Below are positions 30,939 through 42,845 of a stretch of 55,700 bases of DNA, in pieces (the stretch's first letter is position 1; the number at the start of each line of letters is the position of its first letter). The notes beneath the pieces were generated by a model. The model ran no database searches, was not told where the DNA came from, and was given only the letters and a program-made list of their open reading frames with translations. Source of the DNA: Phialocephala subalpina (taxonomy: Eukaryota > Ascomycota > Leotiomycetes > Helotiales > Mollisiaceae); NCBI GenBank assembly GCA_900073065.1, contig FJOG01000065.1, positions 1 through 55,700 of the forward strand, read 5' to 3'. The translations under genes were made by a program, and so were the position numbers.

Positions 30939-33195
30939 ATGTCTGAACTTTTATTTGAAACATCAGGTTTGACACAAACGAGACAAAATTTCAAACAAGA
31001 CGCAGAAACCATAGATCCAGAGAATTCAGTCATCGCAGACGGAGAATCCGACAGTGGATCATTCGTCCAAGTCGATGTCGAGTCCAGTGAAAAAGGAGAT
31101 ACTTGTGAGAAGTGCGAAGAGGTACGTAGAAAATCTCCTCATAATATCCCTTTTGCATGGGACCAACGCTGATTTCAAGATGCAGTGCGCACAAGCGTGC
31201 ACAAACAAAGATGTCTTCATTGGAGGTCTGCAAAGACAAAGCCTCCAGAATGATCAGAAGATCGACGGACTAAACAACCATATCTCCGTTCTTAAGAAGA
31301 GATACACCGAGCTTGAAAGAAAGGATCGCTTGCGAAGTATCGAGAGAGATGGACTGGGCAATCACGTTCAAGTCATAACGAAGAAATACACCGAGCTAGA
31401 AAAACCCATCAGCTGCGAGGGCTTCAAATAGAGAAACTCGAAGAGGACTACCTTATGATTCAAGTAGAACGTGATCTTCAGGTAGAGAGACTCGATGAGA
31501 AGTTCACATCATTGCTCGAGGAACATCGCCTTGAGGTTGAGAAACTGAAAAAAGAAAACGATCTGCAAGATATTCTGGTAGAGGAACTCCGTACAGATGT
31601 CAAGATTGCCCAATCTAAGACCGACATCCCGAAAATGGGCTACTGGACAAAAGATGACGAGATCAAAGCTCTCGAGAGGAGAAATCTCGAGCTCGAAGAA
31701 CAACTCCGTTAGCGCGACCGGGAAGCCGAACAAAGTAAGGAATATGCCCTCAAGATCCAAGAAGACGTTCGTCAAAGGGCGGAAATGGTCTGGATCCTCG
31801 GTGAAGGAGCTCAACGTGCGGAAGAACTGGCCCGTATAGACAGTCAAACAATAGCTAACCTCCGCGGCGACGTACTGACGTACCAACTTGGGGAGGAGGA
31901 TTTGGAAAAGAAAATCCGGAAACGAGATGCTTTCATCAATCGTCAGAAACACGTCGGCGTTCAAATCATACGCGGACTTGAAGACGATACCAAGCTGTAT
32001 CAAGCTGGCATTGCTGATCTGAGAGATACCATTCAGCGACGAGATGCTGAAATCGAAGTTCTGAACGGTATGATTGAGACACGTGATGAAGCGCTGGGCA
32101 AGCTGTGGAACTTAAGTGGAGACATGGTATCTGAGCTCGAAAAACAGAAATCGCAAAACGAGACCGAAGCCCATCTTACGAGCCAGACCATCGAAGGCGT
32201 CCGCGGCGATGTCTTGATGTACGAGGCCGGCATTGCAGATCTGAGAGGAGATTCGAGTAATTGATGCCAATAGCTGGACGGATCTCGCCAGGAGGCAAGC
32301 ACGATTCGCTTATGAGCTTTTGGGGCAAGAGGGTGCTTGGTCAGGTGAGTTTATCAGTCTCAGAGAAGAGGTGTCGATGCTTCAGGGCGAGCGAGGCGAG
32401 CTACAACAGCGAGTCGAGAGGTTGGTACATCATGTGCAAGCCCTTGAAGCAAACATCCTTCAAAAGGAACAGGAGATTGAGTATTTGAGAGGGGTACTGA
32501 GAAAAGACCCCGACAACGAGGTCTACCCTCTTAACCAAGACATGCGCGAACAAGGTGCCACAATCCGACAGCAATACCAGGAAATCGCTGCTCTCAGATC
32601 TGCCATCCAGTACTGGAACCAGCATGCGTACGGACTATTCGTGGATCGCAACACCCTGTGCAGAGTTCTAGAGCAACGAGATACCCGAATCTCACAACAG
32701 GATGAGCAAATCGCTTCTCTGAGACAAATCATCGCGAAGGGTGACGATCAAGGAGCAGAGCTGAATGACCTGGAACACGAAGTTGGGCAACGAGAGACTC
32801 GGATCATCCAGCAAAACGAAAAGGTTGGTGCTCTGACACAACGCAACGAGGAAGGCAACAGCAGAGAAACAGAACTCGTGCAAAGATTGAATGCAAACAG
32901 AGACGTCATAAATGCGCTGTTGGATAGGATTCTTGAGTTGGAGGGTGTCCGAAGTTGGGAGCCTGCTTCTCAAGATCCCGCTCCGCAAAGTACTACTCCT
33001 CAAGATTCGCCTTTCCGGACCCTGACTCTTCAGCCTTCCACAACGGAACAATACCAGGAAGGGCTTGACGGCGACGAGTACAATGGTGAGCATACTTATG
33101 CCCAGATAATGGGGATGTTTGTATCATCATTGGGTTCAAATCAAGCTCCTCGCCAACCTGTGGTTGGCAGCATAACCGATCAACAGAGAGTATGA
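30939..33195 (+). pseudogene. Large coiled-coil gene with three lesions
   Basis: It starts at the ATG at 30939 and has an intron (GTACGT donor after KCEE, acceptor before MQCAQACTNKD). It then reads coiled coil until three breaks. The first is a one-base deletion in an A-run near 31400 (five A where six restore frame). The second is TAG at 31710-31712 in heptad context where CAG fits. The third is a one-base shift near 32244. The last frame, open to 33195, carries the longest coiled coil (LREEVSMLQGERGELQQRVE, QQYQEIAALRSAI) and a Ser/Thr/Pro tail. Internal repeats are visible: HVQVITKKYTELEK beside HISVLKKRYTELERK, and SQTIANLRGDVLTYQLG beside SQTIEGVRGDVLMYEAG. The restored length would be roughly 720 aa. 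The fairly regular heptads suggest recent inactivation or sequence error. Confidence 0.65.
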
Positions 33196-33954
33196 GGAGC
33201 TGATGCAGGAGCAACACGACGATAGGCTGATTTGAGAGAGTGTGTTGGAGATTTTGAGTGGCATTGTTATTTATTTTGTGGCATTTCAATCTTCCAGGCT
33301 TGAGGAAACTTTGCGTGGACTGGGCTGGCATGTGATACTGCATCTGCCAAAGCATCATGATCTTGGACGGTACAGTGGACCAAAGTCCAGGCTGGGCTGG
33401 GAGATTGAGAACGCTGAACTCGGGCATCATTCGGGTAGGACGGATTTTAAGATTGAGGGCAAAACAAGATTGTTGTTACTGGTAGTTTCATAGACTGAAT
33501 TTGCTATTTTAACATACCATAGAACTGCCTAAAATGATTGAGACATATGGTGAGGTAAGAGAGCTCAGAGCTTGGAGTCGGCCATGACCTGCACCACGTG
33601 ATACAAGGTGAAAATTCTCATGAACGCCTAAGTCAAGCCCTAAGAATGACTCGGCTGTTGGGATATGTGATGAAGATCCATGGTAGCAGCAAAATATTCG
33701 TCAAGTTCAGCATACATGCTTGGGCGTGACGTGCCAGCCGTCTTCGGTCCCAACTTTAAGTGAAGATGCACCAGTCCGCATTGGTAACGCTTCTCAATCT
33801 GGACTACATTCTCATCTCAACCGCCGTGGAGGGGATAAATGCCCTTCAACTCGAGGGAGTTCCCTCCTTCAGAACCCTTCTAAGACGGACTTTCAGCATT
33901 GCCCAAGACTCAAGCACCGAACCCCACGACAAATTGGATACAGGACAGAAAACC
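33196..33954. other. Intergenic region, leader of the next gene
   Basis: About 760 bases. The frame of the next gene extends upstream of its chosen start (to 33760) but with leader-like composition. CACGTG occurs near 33596. No other gene is seen. Confidence 0.4.
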
Positions 33955-35193
33955 ATGGCGAGTACAAACACAATCTACTTCTCCCTCGCCGACGGCTGCA
34001 CTCGCGCCATCTCGGTCGCATCCTCCTCGCACGCACACATGATAAAAGACATGATCGTCCTAATCGACCAGTTACTCCGCAATCCAGAATACGCCGGTGC
34101 CAGTCTGAGATTCGCGATCACGCATGAAGCTCCTTATTGTAAGCTCCTGCCACACGGAGATGAAGACGAAGAAAAAGGGGGCATGAAGTTTGAAGAGCTG
34201 AGGGATCCTTGTCCCAATAGAGATGAGATAGCAGAGATTGATTTAAGCTCCGAGGCTATGGCGGAGGGGTCTGGTATTGAGATGCAAGATAAAAGACAAG
34301 ATGACGAAAAAGACAAAAAGAAACAACTGATGGAGTTGAAAGTAAGCTTACTAGCAGATTCAATCTATATCAGCCAGCTGCAAAATTTCCTCGCACAGTT
34401 CCCTGGAGGCTTGCCGCCGGATGTAGATTCTGCCTTCAAGCAACGATGTTCTCAACATGCTCGAGTACAATGGGAGGAATATACGAGAGCTAAGCACCGC
34501 GAAGTAGATAAGGAGGAGGAGGAGGAGGAGGAGGAGGAGGAAGAGCAGCCAAGGAGAGGCAAATACCCCCGCCTGACGATCGCCAGTAACAATGTCAGCA
34601 AAGCTCGAAATAACATAATCGAAGAGCAAGCCAAAGAGCAAGAAAACCATCGAGGAGTGATGTACTGGAAACAAAAGTACGAAGAATGCAAGAAGCACTT
34701 AGAGCTATCCAGCATCGAAGCCGCACGCCTGAGATGTTTCATAAATCCGTTAAAAGAAAGATGCGATGAGCAGTTGCGCCTTATTCATACCTTACACCAG
34801 ACCGCCTATGATCTAAACGCGGGAGCGTGCCATCTGCAGGTGGCGTATGAGGAGAAGGAGGAGGAGTTCGGGGCATTGGAAGAGTTTGCGTTGGAGGAAT
34901 CGCAGAAAGCGACAAGTCTCGAAAGACGGCTAGAGAAAGCGACATTCCGTAAAGGGAGGGAGATCACTCGTCTGGAGAATGACTTGCAGAGGAGACATGA
35001 GCTGGCTGGTGAGGTGTGCGATGGTTATGAAATGGCACTGGGGAAGCAAGATGCGAGGATCAAGGAGCTGGAAGGTATGCTGGTGGAACAGGGCGTTGCA
35101 ATCGTAAAAGAGGTATCGAAGGACGAGGCGGAGAAAGAGAAGATGGAAGTGTTAATTGCGAGGAAGAGAACGATGTTGTTCATCTCCCCTTGA
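33955..35193 (+). CDS. Coiled-coil protein with poly-Glu tract
   Basis: 412 aa from the ATG at 33955, chosen for its context (ACCATGG) and because the sequence before it is leader-like. The N-terminal 70 residues look folded (MASTNTIYFSLADG, then MIKDMIVLIDQLLRNPEYAG). An acidic/Lys-rich linker follows, then a run of eleven Glu encoded by a GAG microsatellite near 34512-34546. Coiled coils occupy about residues 215-400 (LERRLEKATFRKGREITRLE, AGEVCDGYEMALGKQDARIK). No introns are needed. I do not recognise the family. It closes the second block of coiled-coil genes. Confidence 0.7.
   Translation: MASTNTIYFSLADGCTRAISVASSSHAHMIKDMIVLIDQLLRNPEYAGASLRFAITHEAPYCKLLPHGDEDEEKGGMKFEELRDPCPNRDEIAEIDLSSEAMAEGSGIEMQDKRQDDEKDKKKQLMELKVSLLADSIYISQLQNFLAQFPGGLPPDVDSAFKQRCSQHARVQWEEYTRAKHREVDKEEEEEEEEEEEQPRRGKYPRLTIASNNVSKARNNIIEEQAKEQENHRGVMYWKQKYEECKKHLELSSIEAARLRCFINPLKERCDEQLRLIHTLHQTAYDLNAGACHLQVAYEEKEEEFGALEEFALEESQKATSLERRLEKATFRKGREITRLENDLQRRHELAGEVCDGYEMALGKQDARIKELEGMLVEQGVAIVKEVSKDEAEKEKMEVLIARKRTMLFISP
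34512..34546 (+). repeat. GAG/GGA trinucleotide microsatellite
   Basis: An uninterrupted GGA-type run encoding poly-Glu; likely length-variable between strains. Confidence 0.8.
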
Positions 35194-35476
35194 AAGGAAC
35201 GAGGTACTCGTCTGTGTATTCTTAGCATATATTTCTACAATGATGAGGAAGACTGTCTTTCAAAAGTGCTCGCCTTGCTGAGTGCATATCGAGATCTGAC
35301 TTCACGATGACCTAGCGATCGTAGTTCGAAGGTCTTCATAGCTAATACCACTTGTGAAGGGAAGCAGTAGTATACACGGCCGCAGCCCTCATGCCAATCC
35401 ATCGCGCATCCATGCTTGCTAGTGAGACATTCAAAGAAATCTTGTTCCCATCCCTTCCCATCCATTCTATGCCATA

Positions 35477-36493
35477 TTATACCAATTCGCTCGTAACATT
35501 CGAGAACTCGCCCTTCTCCAGCTTGGTTTTCCAGAAGATGGGGTTCGTATCGCTGAATCCGTGCTTAACCCATCCGTCTTCCTTCACGTGGTACAGGTTG
35601 ATGTAACCACCAGAGTACGCATCTCTGTGGGTGGCGGCCAAAATGCTTCGGCTTCCCAACTCCAACGCCTCCTTCTCGGTCAAATCGTATCGGTATTCGG
35701 CATCCAACACACCATATGCGAAGGTTTGACCTGATCCAACACAGAAGAGATTTCCGCTGAGACGTGTTCCATCCGAATCGATATAGTAGAGAGCTGGACC
35801 TTCTTGTGGAGTGACACCTGCGCACATTGTTCCCATTGACAACCCCATTCCCTTGTATGAGTAGACCAGATTTGCGAGGATTTTCGATGCTGCCGCTACG
35901 GAGATACGACGCTTGTGGCGAAGCTCGTGGAGTCTGCATTGCATTCCGAGGTATGCAAGCCAGTATTGACAGTCCTGTTATCAGTTAATCAGTGCCAATC
36001 CCCACGATCTCTGATTCGTGTTCTGCAACGGATTTGGGAGAACGTACAGCAGCACCTCCAGCCATTGTGCCAAGTAAGCAGTTGTTGATCTCGATGACCT
36101 TCTTCACGGTTTGACTCGCAATCCAGTTTCCGGCCGTAGCTCTCGAATCCGTCGCAACGATGATACCGCCCTGGAATCTGAATGCTAATGTTGTGGTACC
36201 GTGTGCGATCTTGATTGGGCAGTTGGGGTTGGCATGGTCATCTGTTGCTGCTCGGAGCCAAGCTGAGGGCTGGAAGGAAGAAACGAGTCAGTATACATCG
36301 ATCACGGAGCACGCAGAGCTCTAGAAGCTCAACGCCAGTTCGGAGATGGTGGTAAGATACATACTTGGGCGATAGGTGGCATGGCAAACTTGAGAGACAA
36401 GCTTGGTGTAGCTTGGTAGAGCTCGAGCTGATCCTCCTCCGAGTACTCCTTCTCGAACATCGGCTGGCTGTATTGTGCGACGAGGGTATCCAT
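35477..36493 (-). CDS. PRE2: 20S proteasome subunit beta type-5 (Pre2/PSMB5)
   Basis: Three exons on the minus strand: 36365-36493, 36048-36269, 35477-35974, 282 aa (yeast Pre2 is 287). It forms the chymotrypsin-like active site of the 20S core. The propeptide (residues 1-67) ends KIAHG, and the catalytic nucleophile is Thr68 in [20 protein letters not shown]. The conserved Asp17 equivalent (ATDSRA) and Lys33 equivalent ([10 protein letters not shown]) are present, followed by [15 protein letters not shown], the signature [14 protein letters not shown], and [20 protein letters not shown]. Introns are 36270-36364 and 35975-36047. Complete and surely functional. Confidence 0.97.
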
Positions 36494-36929
36494 CTTGAAT
36501 GCTGTAAGTGAGTGATATGAAGAAAGAGGAGGGTGGTGTGGGATGATTCGGAGGTCGCAGGTTCTTTGGTGTTGAGGGAGCTCTTCACGGATAGGCAGGC
36601 TTGAGACGCGACACTTCTGCAGCCGGGCCACGCTGCAGGGTCCCCACGTGATCAGGAACGGAGATACAAAGATCCGGATTTCTAGTCCCTTCTTCTAGGC
36701 TCATATTAACATCTCTTGCAAGATAAGACCTCACTACTTCCTTCCTCTTTAGTTCACATGGAATATTCGTAATGTTAATCTAGTCTACAATATTTCTGTA
36801 TCTTTCTATATTACATTCTTCCTTGGAACATTAGGGAAATACCCATGTCTTGGCATCAAATCGTACACTCTCACAACTTCTCAGCCATCTCCCAGTCCAC
36901 AGCATCATGCGTTATCCGCCATTAGAACC
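36494..36929. promoter_or_regulatory. PRE2 upstream region / 3' side of the Zn2Cys6 gene
   Basis: 436 bases between two minus-strand genes. CACGTG at 36645-36650 is a candidate bHLH-type site upstream of PRE2. No gene is seen. Confidence 0.4.
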
Positions 36930-38180
36930 TCATCCTAGCTTCGGACATTGATAACACTTCTCAATAGCTCCGACTTCCTGTTTCTCTCTATTCTCAGGCT
37001 CGCTTACAGCCCACTCGATCCAAGGCTTCCACTCGACGTCCAATTCCTTCTCAACTGCTCTCAGCATGTTCGTCCCGACACCGACGAAACACCAGATATG
37101 ATTGACCCTCTTTAACAGCATGCAGTAATGTGCAAAAATCACTAGAGCTTCTGGTCTGCGCTGATCCAAAAGCTTGACGAATTCCTGTGAAACAGTACCT
37201 GGCCAGATGTACACGGCACCGACTCTGTTCACGGTCCTACAAACCGAGCATGGCAAAGCAGCTATCCTCCGGAGCTCATCGAGAGCTCCCCGACACGCCG
37301 CCAAGGCCTCTACGTCATGGCTCGACGAGGATGGTCTTGGCTGGAGGATTTGGTAGAGTTCGACAAAGTGGACGTCATCAGGATTTATCGTATAGTCGTC
37401 CGTAACTATGGATCTTTTCATCAAAAGGACAAACGGGCCTCTCATGAGCTGCTCCCAGATCTTTCCTAGAAGGAGCACCAACCCTCTCACGGAGTGGAAC
37501 CAATGTGGATGCCTGTTATCCAGGTTTGGGATCTGGTTCGGACTCGACCCTGAAATCGCGAGCATGTACGGAACCACCAAGCCAGCAAAAGCAAAGACGG
37601 CATCAATATCGTCTGGATTTCCAAGTGATAGCGAGTGCCGGAATGCTGGCAGCGCCAAGTTCTGCAAGCGCATTGCTTTCTGGACAAGCTCCGTTCTTCG
37701 AACTGTCGATGTTTGCAGTGTTGACAGATGTAATGCGGAGACAGCCAGAACACCTTGCAACAAGAAGTCGTAAGACTGCGCTATCCTAGGGATAATCTCT
37801 TGCCAGACTTGTATATCTCTCTCTGCGCCAAGAGACAGACATGTGAACGAGGTGTAATGATGCAGCAATTCAAGGCTCTTCAAATCCATACTCGAACTTG
37901 GACAATGGAGATCCAGTGGTCCATGCTGGGCTGGCTTCTGTGGACTCAACAATTTCCGTCCTGGCGCTAGAAAATGAAGTGGCTTCGAGGGAGTGAGAAA
38001 CTCCAAGCTACATGGCAGGAAATTCCGTACGCAATTGGCACAACTAGGCCGTCCTTCATCGCACTGGTATGGGGTCAGCTAACCATCCATCACGTGGCTT
38101 CGTGTTTCAAGACTCACCTTGACTCTGCGCTTCTTGCACTGGGCACATCCCAAACGCGTCTTTCGATGAACTCGTCTCAT
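36930..38180 (-). CDS. Zn(II)2Cys6 transcription factor
   Basis: Two exons on the minus strand, 38118-38180 and 36930-38063, 398 aa. The zinc cluster is at the extreme N-terminus and is split by the intron exactly before the third cysteine: CAQCKKRRVK in exon 1, then CDEGRPSCANCVRNFLPC in exon 2 (spacing C-x2-C-x6-C-x6-C-x2-C-x6-C). The rest is a helical regulatory region (LELLHHYTSFTCLSLG, VWQEIIPRIAQSYDFLLQGV, LAVSALHLSTLQ) of the kind in Upc2-like fungal regulators. Targets cannot be read from sequence. It lies between PRE2 and the RdRp gene, from which it is divergently transcribed. It could be missed if only the 36930-38006 frame were called. Confidence 0.9.
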
Positions 38181-38917
38181 ATCATTTGATTGTTAAATCT
38201 CCAATCACCAGATAACTCGAGGACATTCAGTCAAGGATCATGAACTCATGACAAGAAAGAATCATGATACCAAGCCAAACTTCAGGACGAAATCAGCATG
38301 CAAGGCTGAGATATATACGATATAAATCGAGAAGCTCGAAGACAAGATGAGAGGAAGAAATTATGGTCCACGCAGGTACTGAGGTACGGAAAGATCTATA
38401 TTTAACGTTTTCCCCCTGAGACGATTGATGGGGCTAGCTTGCACCTCGCTCAGAGTGGTCGCTGATTGGCTGGACACCAACTCGTCTCTTTCGGTCTTGA
38501 AATTAACCTTAAACTGCTGCCTGAAATTCGACGCTCCAATTCAACATCAACTTCGAAACAACCTCCTCCTCCTCTTCCAGACACGACGTTCGTGCCATGG
38601 TCACATCACAACAGATGAACATCGCGTTCTGAACAAGACCAGAGAATTCGTTCAAGACAGGTAAGTTATCAGCGAAGGTGGGGGTCTGTAGAAACAAGAC
38701 TGCGCCAGTAGCTGCAGCCAATTGAGACGCGTCGGTTCTCGAGTCGCTCACCTTCAGAGATTCCATTCACTGTCACAGCGCGCCAGTCGTTCCGTTTTCT
38801 GCTTGTCTTGTTATCTACTCGCGATCTGTCGTTTCCAGCAACTCTTCCCCAACGACAACCTAACTTCCACGCCCACGAATCGGTATTGGTGAAAGCCTTG
38901 CAAGAGATCGAGACATC
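38181..38917. promoter_or_regulatory. Divergent promoter region, Zn2Cys6 gene / RdRp gene
   Basis: 737 bases. An ATTGG (CCAAT on the minus strand) lies near 38464 and a stress-element-like CCCCT near 38413. Short open frames on both strands near 38425-38766 have no recognisable content. Confidence 0.45.
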
Positions 38918-41900
38918 ATGGAGGTCTTCATCCGTAATGTCCCACTGCAGAGCGGAAATCTTCAGCTGAAGCAGGAGCTACGTCGTCCCTTTGAGGACCT
39001 CAACATCCGCAGCGTCGATTACAACAACCGTCATGGCCAGAACAGAGCATTTCTCACCTTCCTCCATGCCGAGGATGGTCAACGTTTCCTCATTCACCAT
39101 GGACAAAACCGGCGTCCTCCTGGTGCTCATCGATCTACGAGAATCAATCCCTCATTGTACCAGCAACTTTCGCTTCTCGGCGTTCCCATCTACTGCGAGA
39201 AAGCTCTTCATGACGCCAGCCCAGTTGTTCTCCGGGGCCTTGCCCGAGAAGAGCAAGAAAGATTATCTGGCAAGGACCCCAAGAAGCCAAAGCCCTCCGG
39301 AGTCCTTCCCATGACTTTCTCTGCATCTTCGGTCTCCTGCGGTACGCTTGCCTTCGAGGGAACTGAGCTTGTCTTCACACCTCAATATCATCTGGCAGTT
39401 GCTGGCGAAGCAAAGTTTGGCACAAGGAGTATGATGTTGACACTCAATTCCGGTATTCGTATTGATTTCGTCTACCACGCCGTCCAATCCATTACGACTG
39501 AAATCGAACCTAATCCCTCCTTCATCTTCTCGATGCACCAGAATCCACGGTTCTTCGAAAAGATCGGCACCATGGCCGAGATGGCCGAAATGTTGGGTCG
39601 GGTGGATCTAGGATCGCGCTCAGCGAGAAAGGGACCAGAGCGAAATCGACTTCCACACCTAGGCCCCGATCACAAACCAATTGCAGGGCATTGCTTTGTA
39701 TACCGTATCGAAATTGTAGGCACAACTACCGTTGGACGTGGTTTGTACGAAGACACAAGCACAAGTATGCACAGGTTGGAGAAGGCTCATGAAACACCTA
39801 CAATGATTCAGCACCGCACCAAAGTTGTTCAGCCAACCCGGTCATATGTCACAGCATTCGAGGATCTCCACGCGGCTCTGTCCAGTCTGAATTGCCCCTT
39901 CCCATTCGACCTAGCATTCCAGGTACAGAAGCTGGCTCAGAACAACTACCTGCCGCCATCGACGGTGTTGGGACTATTTGACACTGTGACAGATATTCTG
40001 AACCGATCGGGCTTGGCTGTTGCTGTTGCGACCATGCGCAACTTGTGCGACAATATCAACTTTCCATCACCTACGGTTGATGCCGTCGATTTTGAGCTCC
40101 CATCATTGATCCAGTATTTACTGGACATTGAAGAACAGATAGTCAAGATCACTCCATCGATGTCATCAAACTACGAGAAGAGATTCCACAATGTTGCAAC
40201 GGTTCATCGTGCTCTCGTCACGCCGACGGGGATTATCTTCTCTGGACCAAAGGCTGAAAGCAACAATCGAATCCTCCGAAAGTATGCAACCAACCAAGAT
40301 TCTTTCCTGCGAGTCCAGTTTGGCGACGAAGATGGCGACCGACTGCAGTTCAACCAAAAGGTTAACATGTACCAGATTCTCCATGTTCGGTTCAAGCAAA
40401 TCTTTGAGGAGGGCATCACCATCGCAGGCCGCACTTTCGAATTTCTGGGATTCTCGCATTCATCATTACGTGCGCATGCCTGTTGGTTCGTTGCACCCTT
40501 CGTCCACAACGGCAGCCTTCTTCTCGCTCGAGAGATCGTTTCCGGACTAGGAGACTTCACCGTCATCAAGTCACCAGCCAAATGTGCTGCAAGAATCGGT
40601 CAGGTTTTCTCCGATACATGCGTTGCGATACCTATCAGTCCAGAAGAGATGCTCGTTATTCCAAATGTGGAGTCAAATGGCCATGTCTTCAGTGATGGAG
40701 TTGGCACATTGTCATTCTCGTTACTAGAGAGAGCTGTCAGCCAACTCCCAAGAGCTCTGCGTACAGAGCCCACCTGCCTTCAGATTAGATACCAAGGTAT
40801 GTCTCCACCATCTGGCCCAGGTTATCAATGTCCCTGAAGTTGAAAATTACTCTAATTTGCTCGAAAGGTGCGAAAGGAATGGTCTCACTCTACAGCACGC
40901 TTCAAGGAAATGCTCTTCGCCTTCGACAATCCATGATTAAATTTGATGGCTCTACCTCGAATGACCTTGAGATCTGCGACGCTACATACAAGCCTCTACG
41001 CGTTTTTCTCAATCGCCAATTCATCAAGATCATGGAAGATATGGGCGTTGACGACAGCTGGTTTATGGACCTGCAGGGCAGAGAAGTGAAGCGGCTCCGT
41101 ACGATCACAGATAGCCCAATCAATGCCTCAACATTCTTGAAGCGACAATCAATCGGAGAACATTTCCATCTATCCAATCTTTTCACTGGCCTCTCCATGG
41201 AGAATATTGACTTCAGGAACGACGGCTTTTTGTCGAATGTCCTCGAGGTCGCTGTACTTTCGGAGCTTCGCTGGTTAAAGCACAAGACCAGGATCCCAGT
41301 CCCAAAGGGCTGGCATCTCCATGGCATCATGGACGAGACTGGCTTGCTGCAGGAGGGCGAGATATTTTGTGTCGTGATTGAAGAAGGTGTGCGCTCAATA
41401 GTTTCCGGCGAGAAGTTGATCATTACTCGAGCTCCTGCGTTGCATCCTGGAGACATCCAGCTCGTCAAGGGTATCATTCCTCCGCAGGACTCTCCCCTCA
41501 TGCAATTGGCAAATTGCGTTGTCTTCAGCCAGAAGGGAAAGAGAGATCTTCCGAGTCAACTGAGTGGTGGGGACCTTGATGGCGATCGTTTCTACGTGAT
41601 CTGGGACGAGCGCGCCATTCCAAAGCAGACCTTTGAACCTGCGGAGTACCCCAAGAAGGAACCAATCGATATCGGTCGTAAAGTTGAAACCTCGGACATG
41701 ACCGATTTCTTCATCGACTTCATGGAATCTGACCAGCTTGGCCGAATTGCCGTCGGTCATCGCGTCCTGGCTGACCAGAGAGAGGCGGGAACCCTTGATC
41801 CGGATTGTATTACTTTCGCCGAGCTTCACTCTGATGCGGTGGATTTCTCCAAGACTGGCATTGCAGTAAGTATCTCTACATCAAAATCTGCAGACTACTC

Positions 41901-42845
41901 TGGCTAATCAAGGACATTAACATGTCATTGGTCTTCATGAATTATCTCAAGAGTCCTCAGCTAATATTCCACAGCCTGACATGACCCGCAGTCCAAGATA
42001 CAAGCCATTTCGTCCTGACTTCGAAGCACCGGGACCATACGTGAAGGTCGCGAAGGATCGTCGACTCCTATTCAGCACCGCCGACTACGAGGATCCAAAT
42101 GACATGGGAGAGGTAGATGATGATTTTCCCACTTATAGATACTACGAGAGCGACAAAATCATCGGCAGACTCTATCGTGCTATCGACGAGAGAAAAATCT
42201 TCGAGGAGATCCAACAACGAGCTATGAAAGTCGGCGATACTACCAAGTCGGCTGCCATCGAGGCTCTTTGGATTGCGGTCCAAGAAACCTGCAAGCTGAT
42301 CCAGTGGGAGCATTTGCTAGAGGAAGCTCACAGCATTAGAGATATGTAAGTCCCCCCTCATCAACTCCAGCCTCCCTATTCTCTCAATTCTAGCCTTCTA
42401 TATCTTCCTTCATTCACGTAAATTTTTGTCTGAGTTCTGACCACCAAATACCAACAGGTACGAAAACTGCCTTCTAAACATCATGAAAAACTACTCCACC
42501 CACCCCACGCGCCCCCTCTCCGAACTCGAAGTCTTCGCCGGAACCGTCCTTGGTAAAGATGGAGCCCCGACCCGTCGCCAACGCGAAGCTTCCAAGGATA
42601 TGAAAGAGCAGTTCGTTGAAGATACCAAGGTGGTTGTTGGTCAAATTCAGAGCCTTGAGATGAGTATGGCGTGCTTGGCTGCGAGTTTGGAGGAAGGGGA
42701 CGGGACTGGGGAGGGGAACTCGAGAGTGAGGAGAGGTGGGGAGCATTTGTTGAGTTTTAAGTATTTGGCTGCTGGAGTCTGCTTGCATCAGGTGCAGAGA
42801 ATGCTGGTTCCGGATGTGAACGGGGTTCAGCTATTTGAGGGTTGA
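38918..42845 (+). CDS. RNA-dependent RNA polymerase (RNA-silencing type)
   Basis: Four exons: 38918-40796, 40868-41865, 41975-42345, 42458-42845, giving 1211 aa, close to S. pombe Rdp1 (1215). It makes double-stranded RNA from aberrant transcripts to feed Dicer and Argonaute. The N-terminus (MEVFIRNVPL... NRAFLTFLHAEDGQRFL) looks like an RRM-type fold. The RdRP domain begins about residue 400. The catalytic metal-binding motif DLDGD is at about 862-866 inside LSGGDLDGDRFYVIWDE. Other conserved stretches are FSDGVGTLSF and LQIRYQGAKGMVS (across intron 1), ITRAPALHPGDIQ and QLANCVVFSQKGKRDLPSQ. The C-terminal helices are intact. A genome may hold two or three such paralogues; I cannot say which this is. 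Confidence 0.95.
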
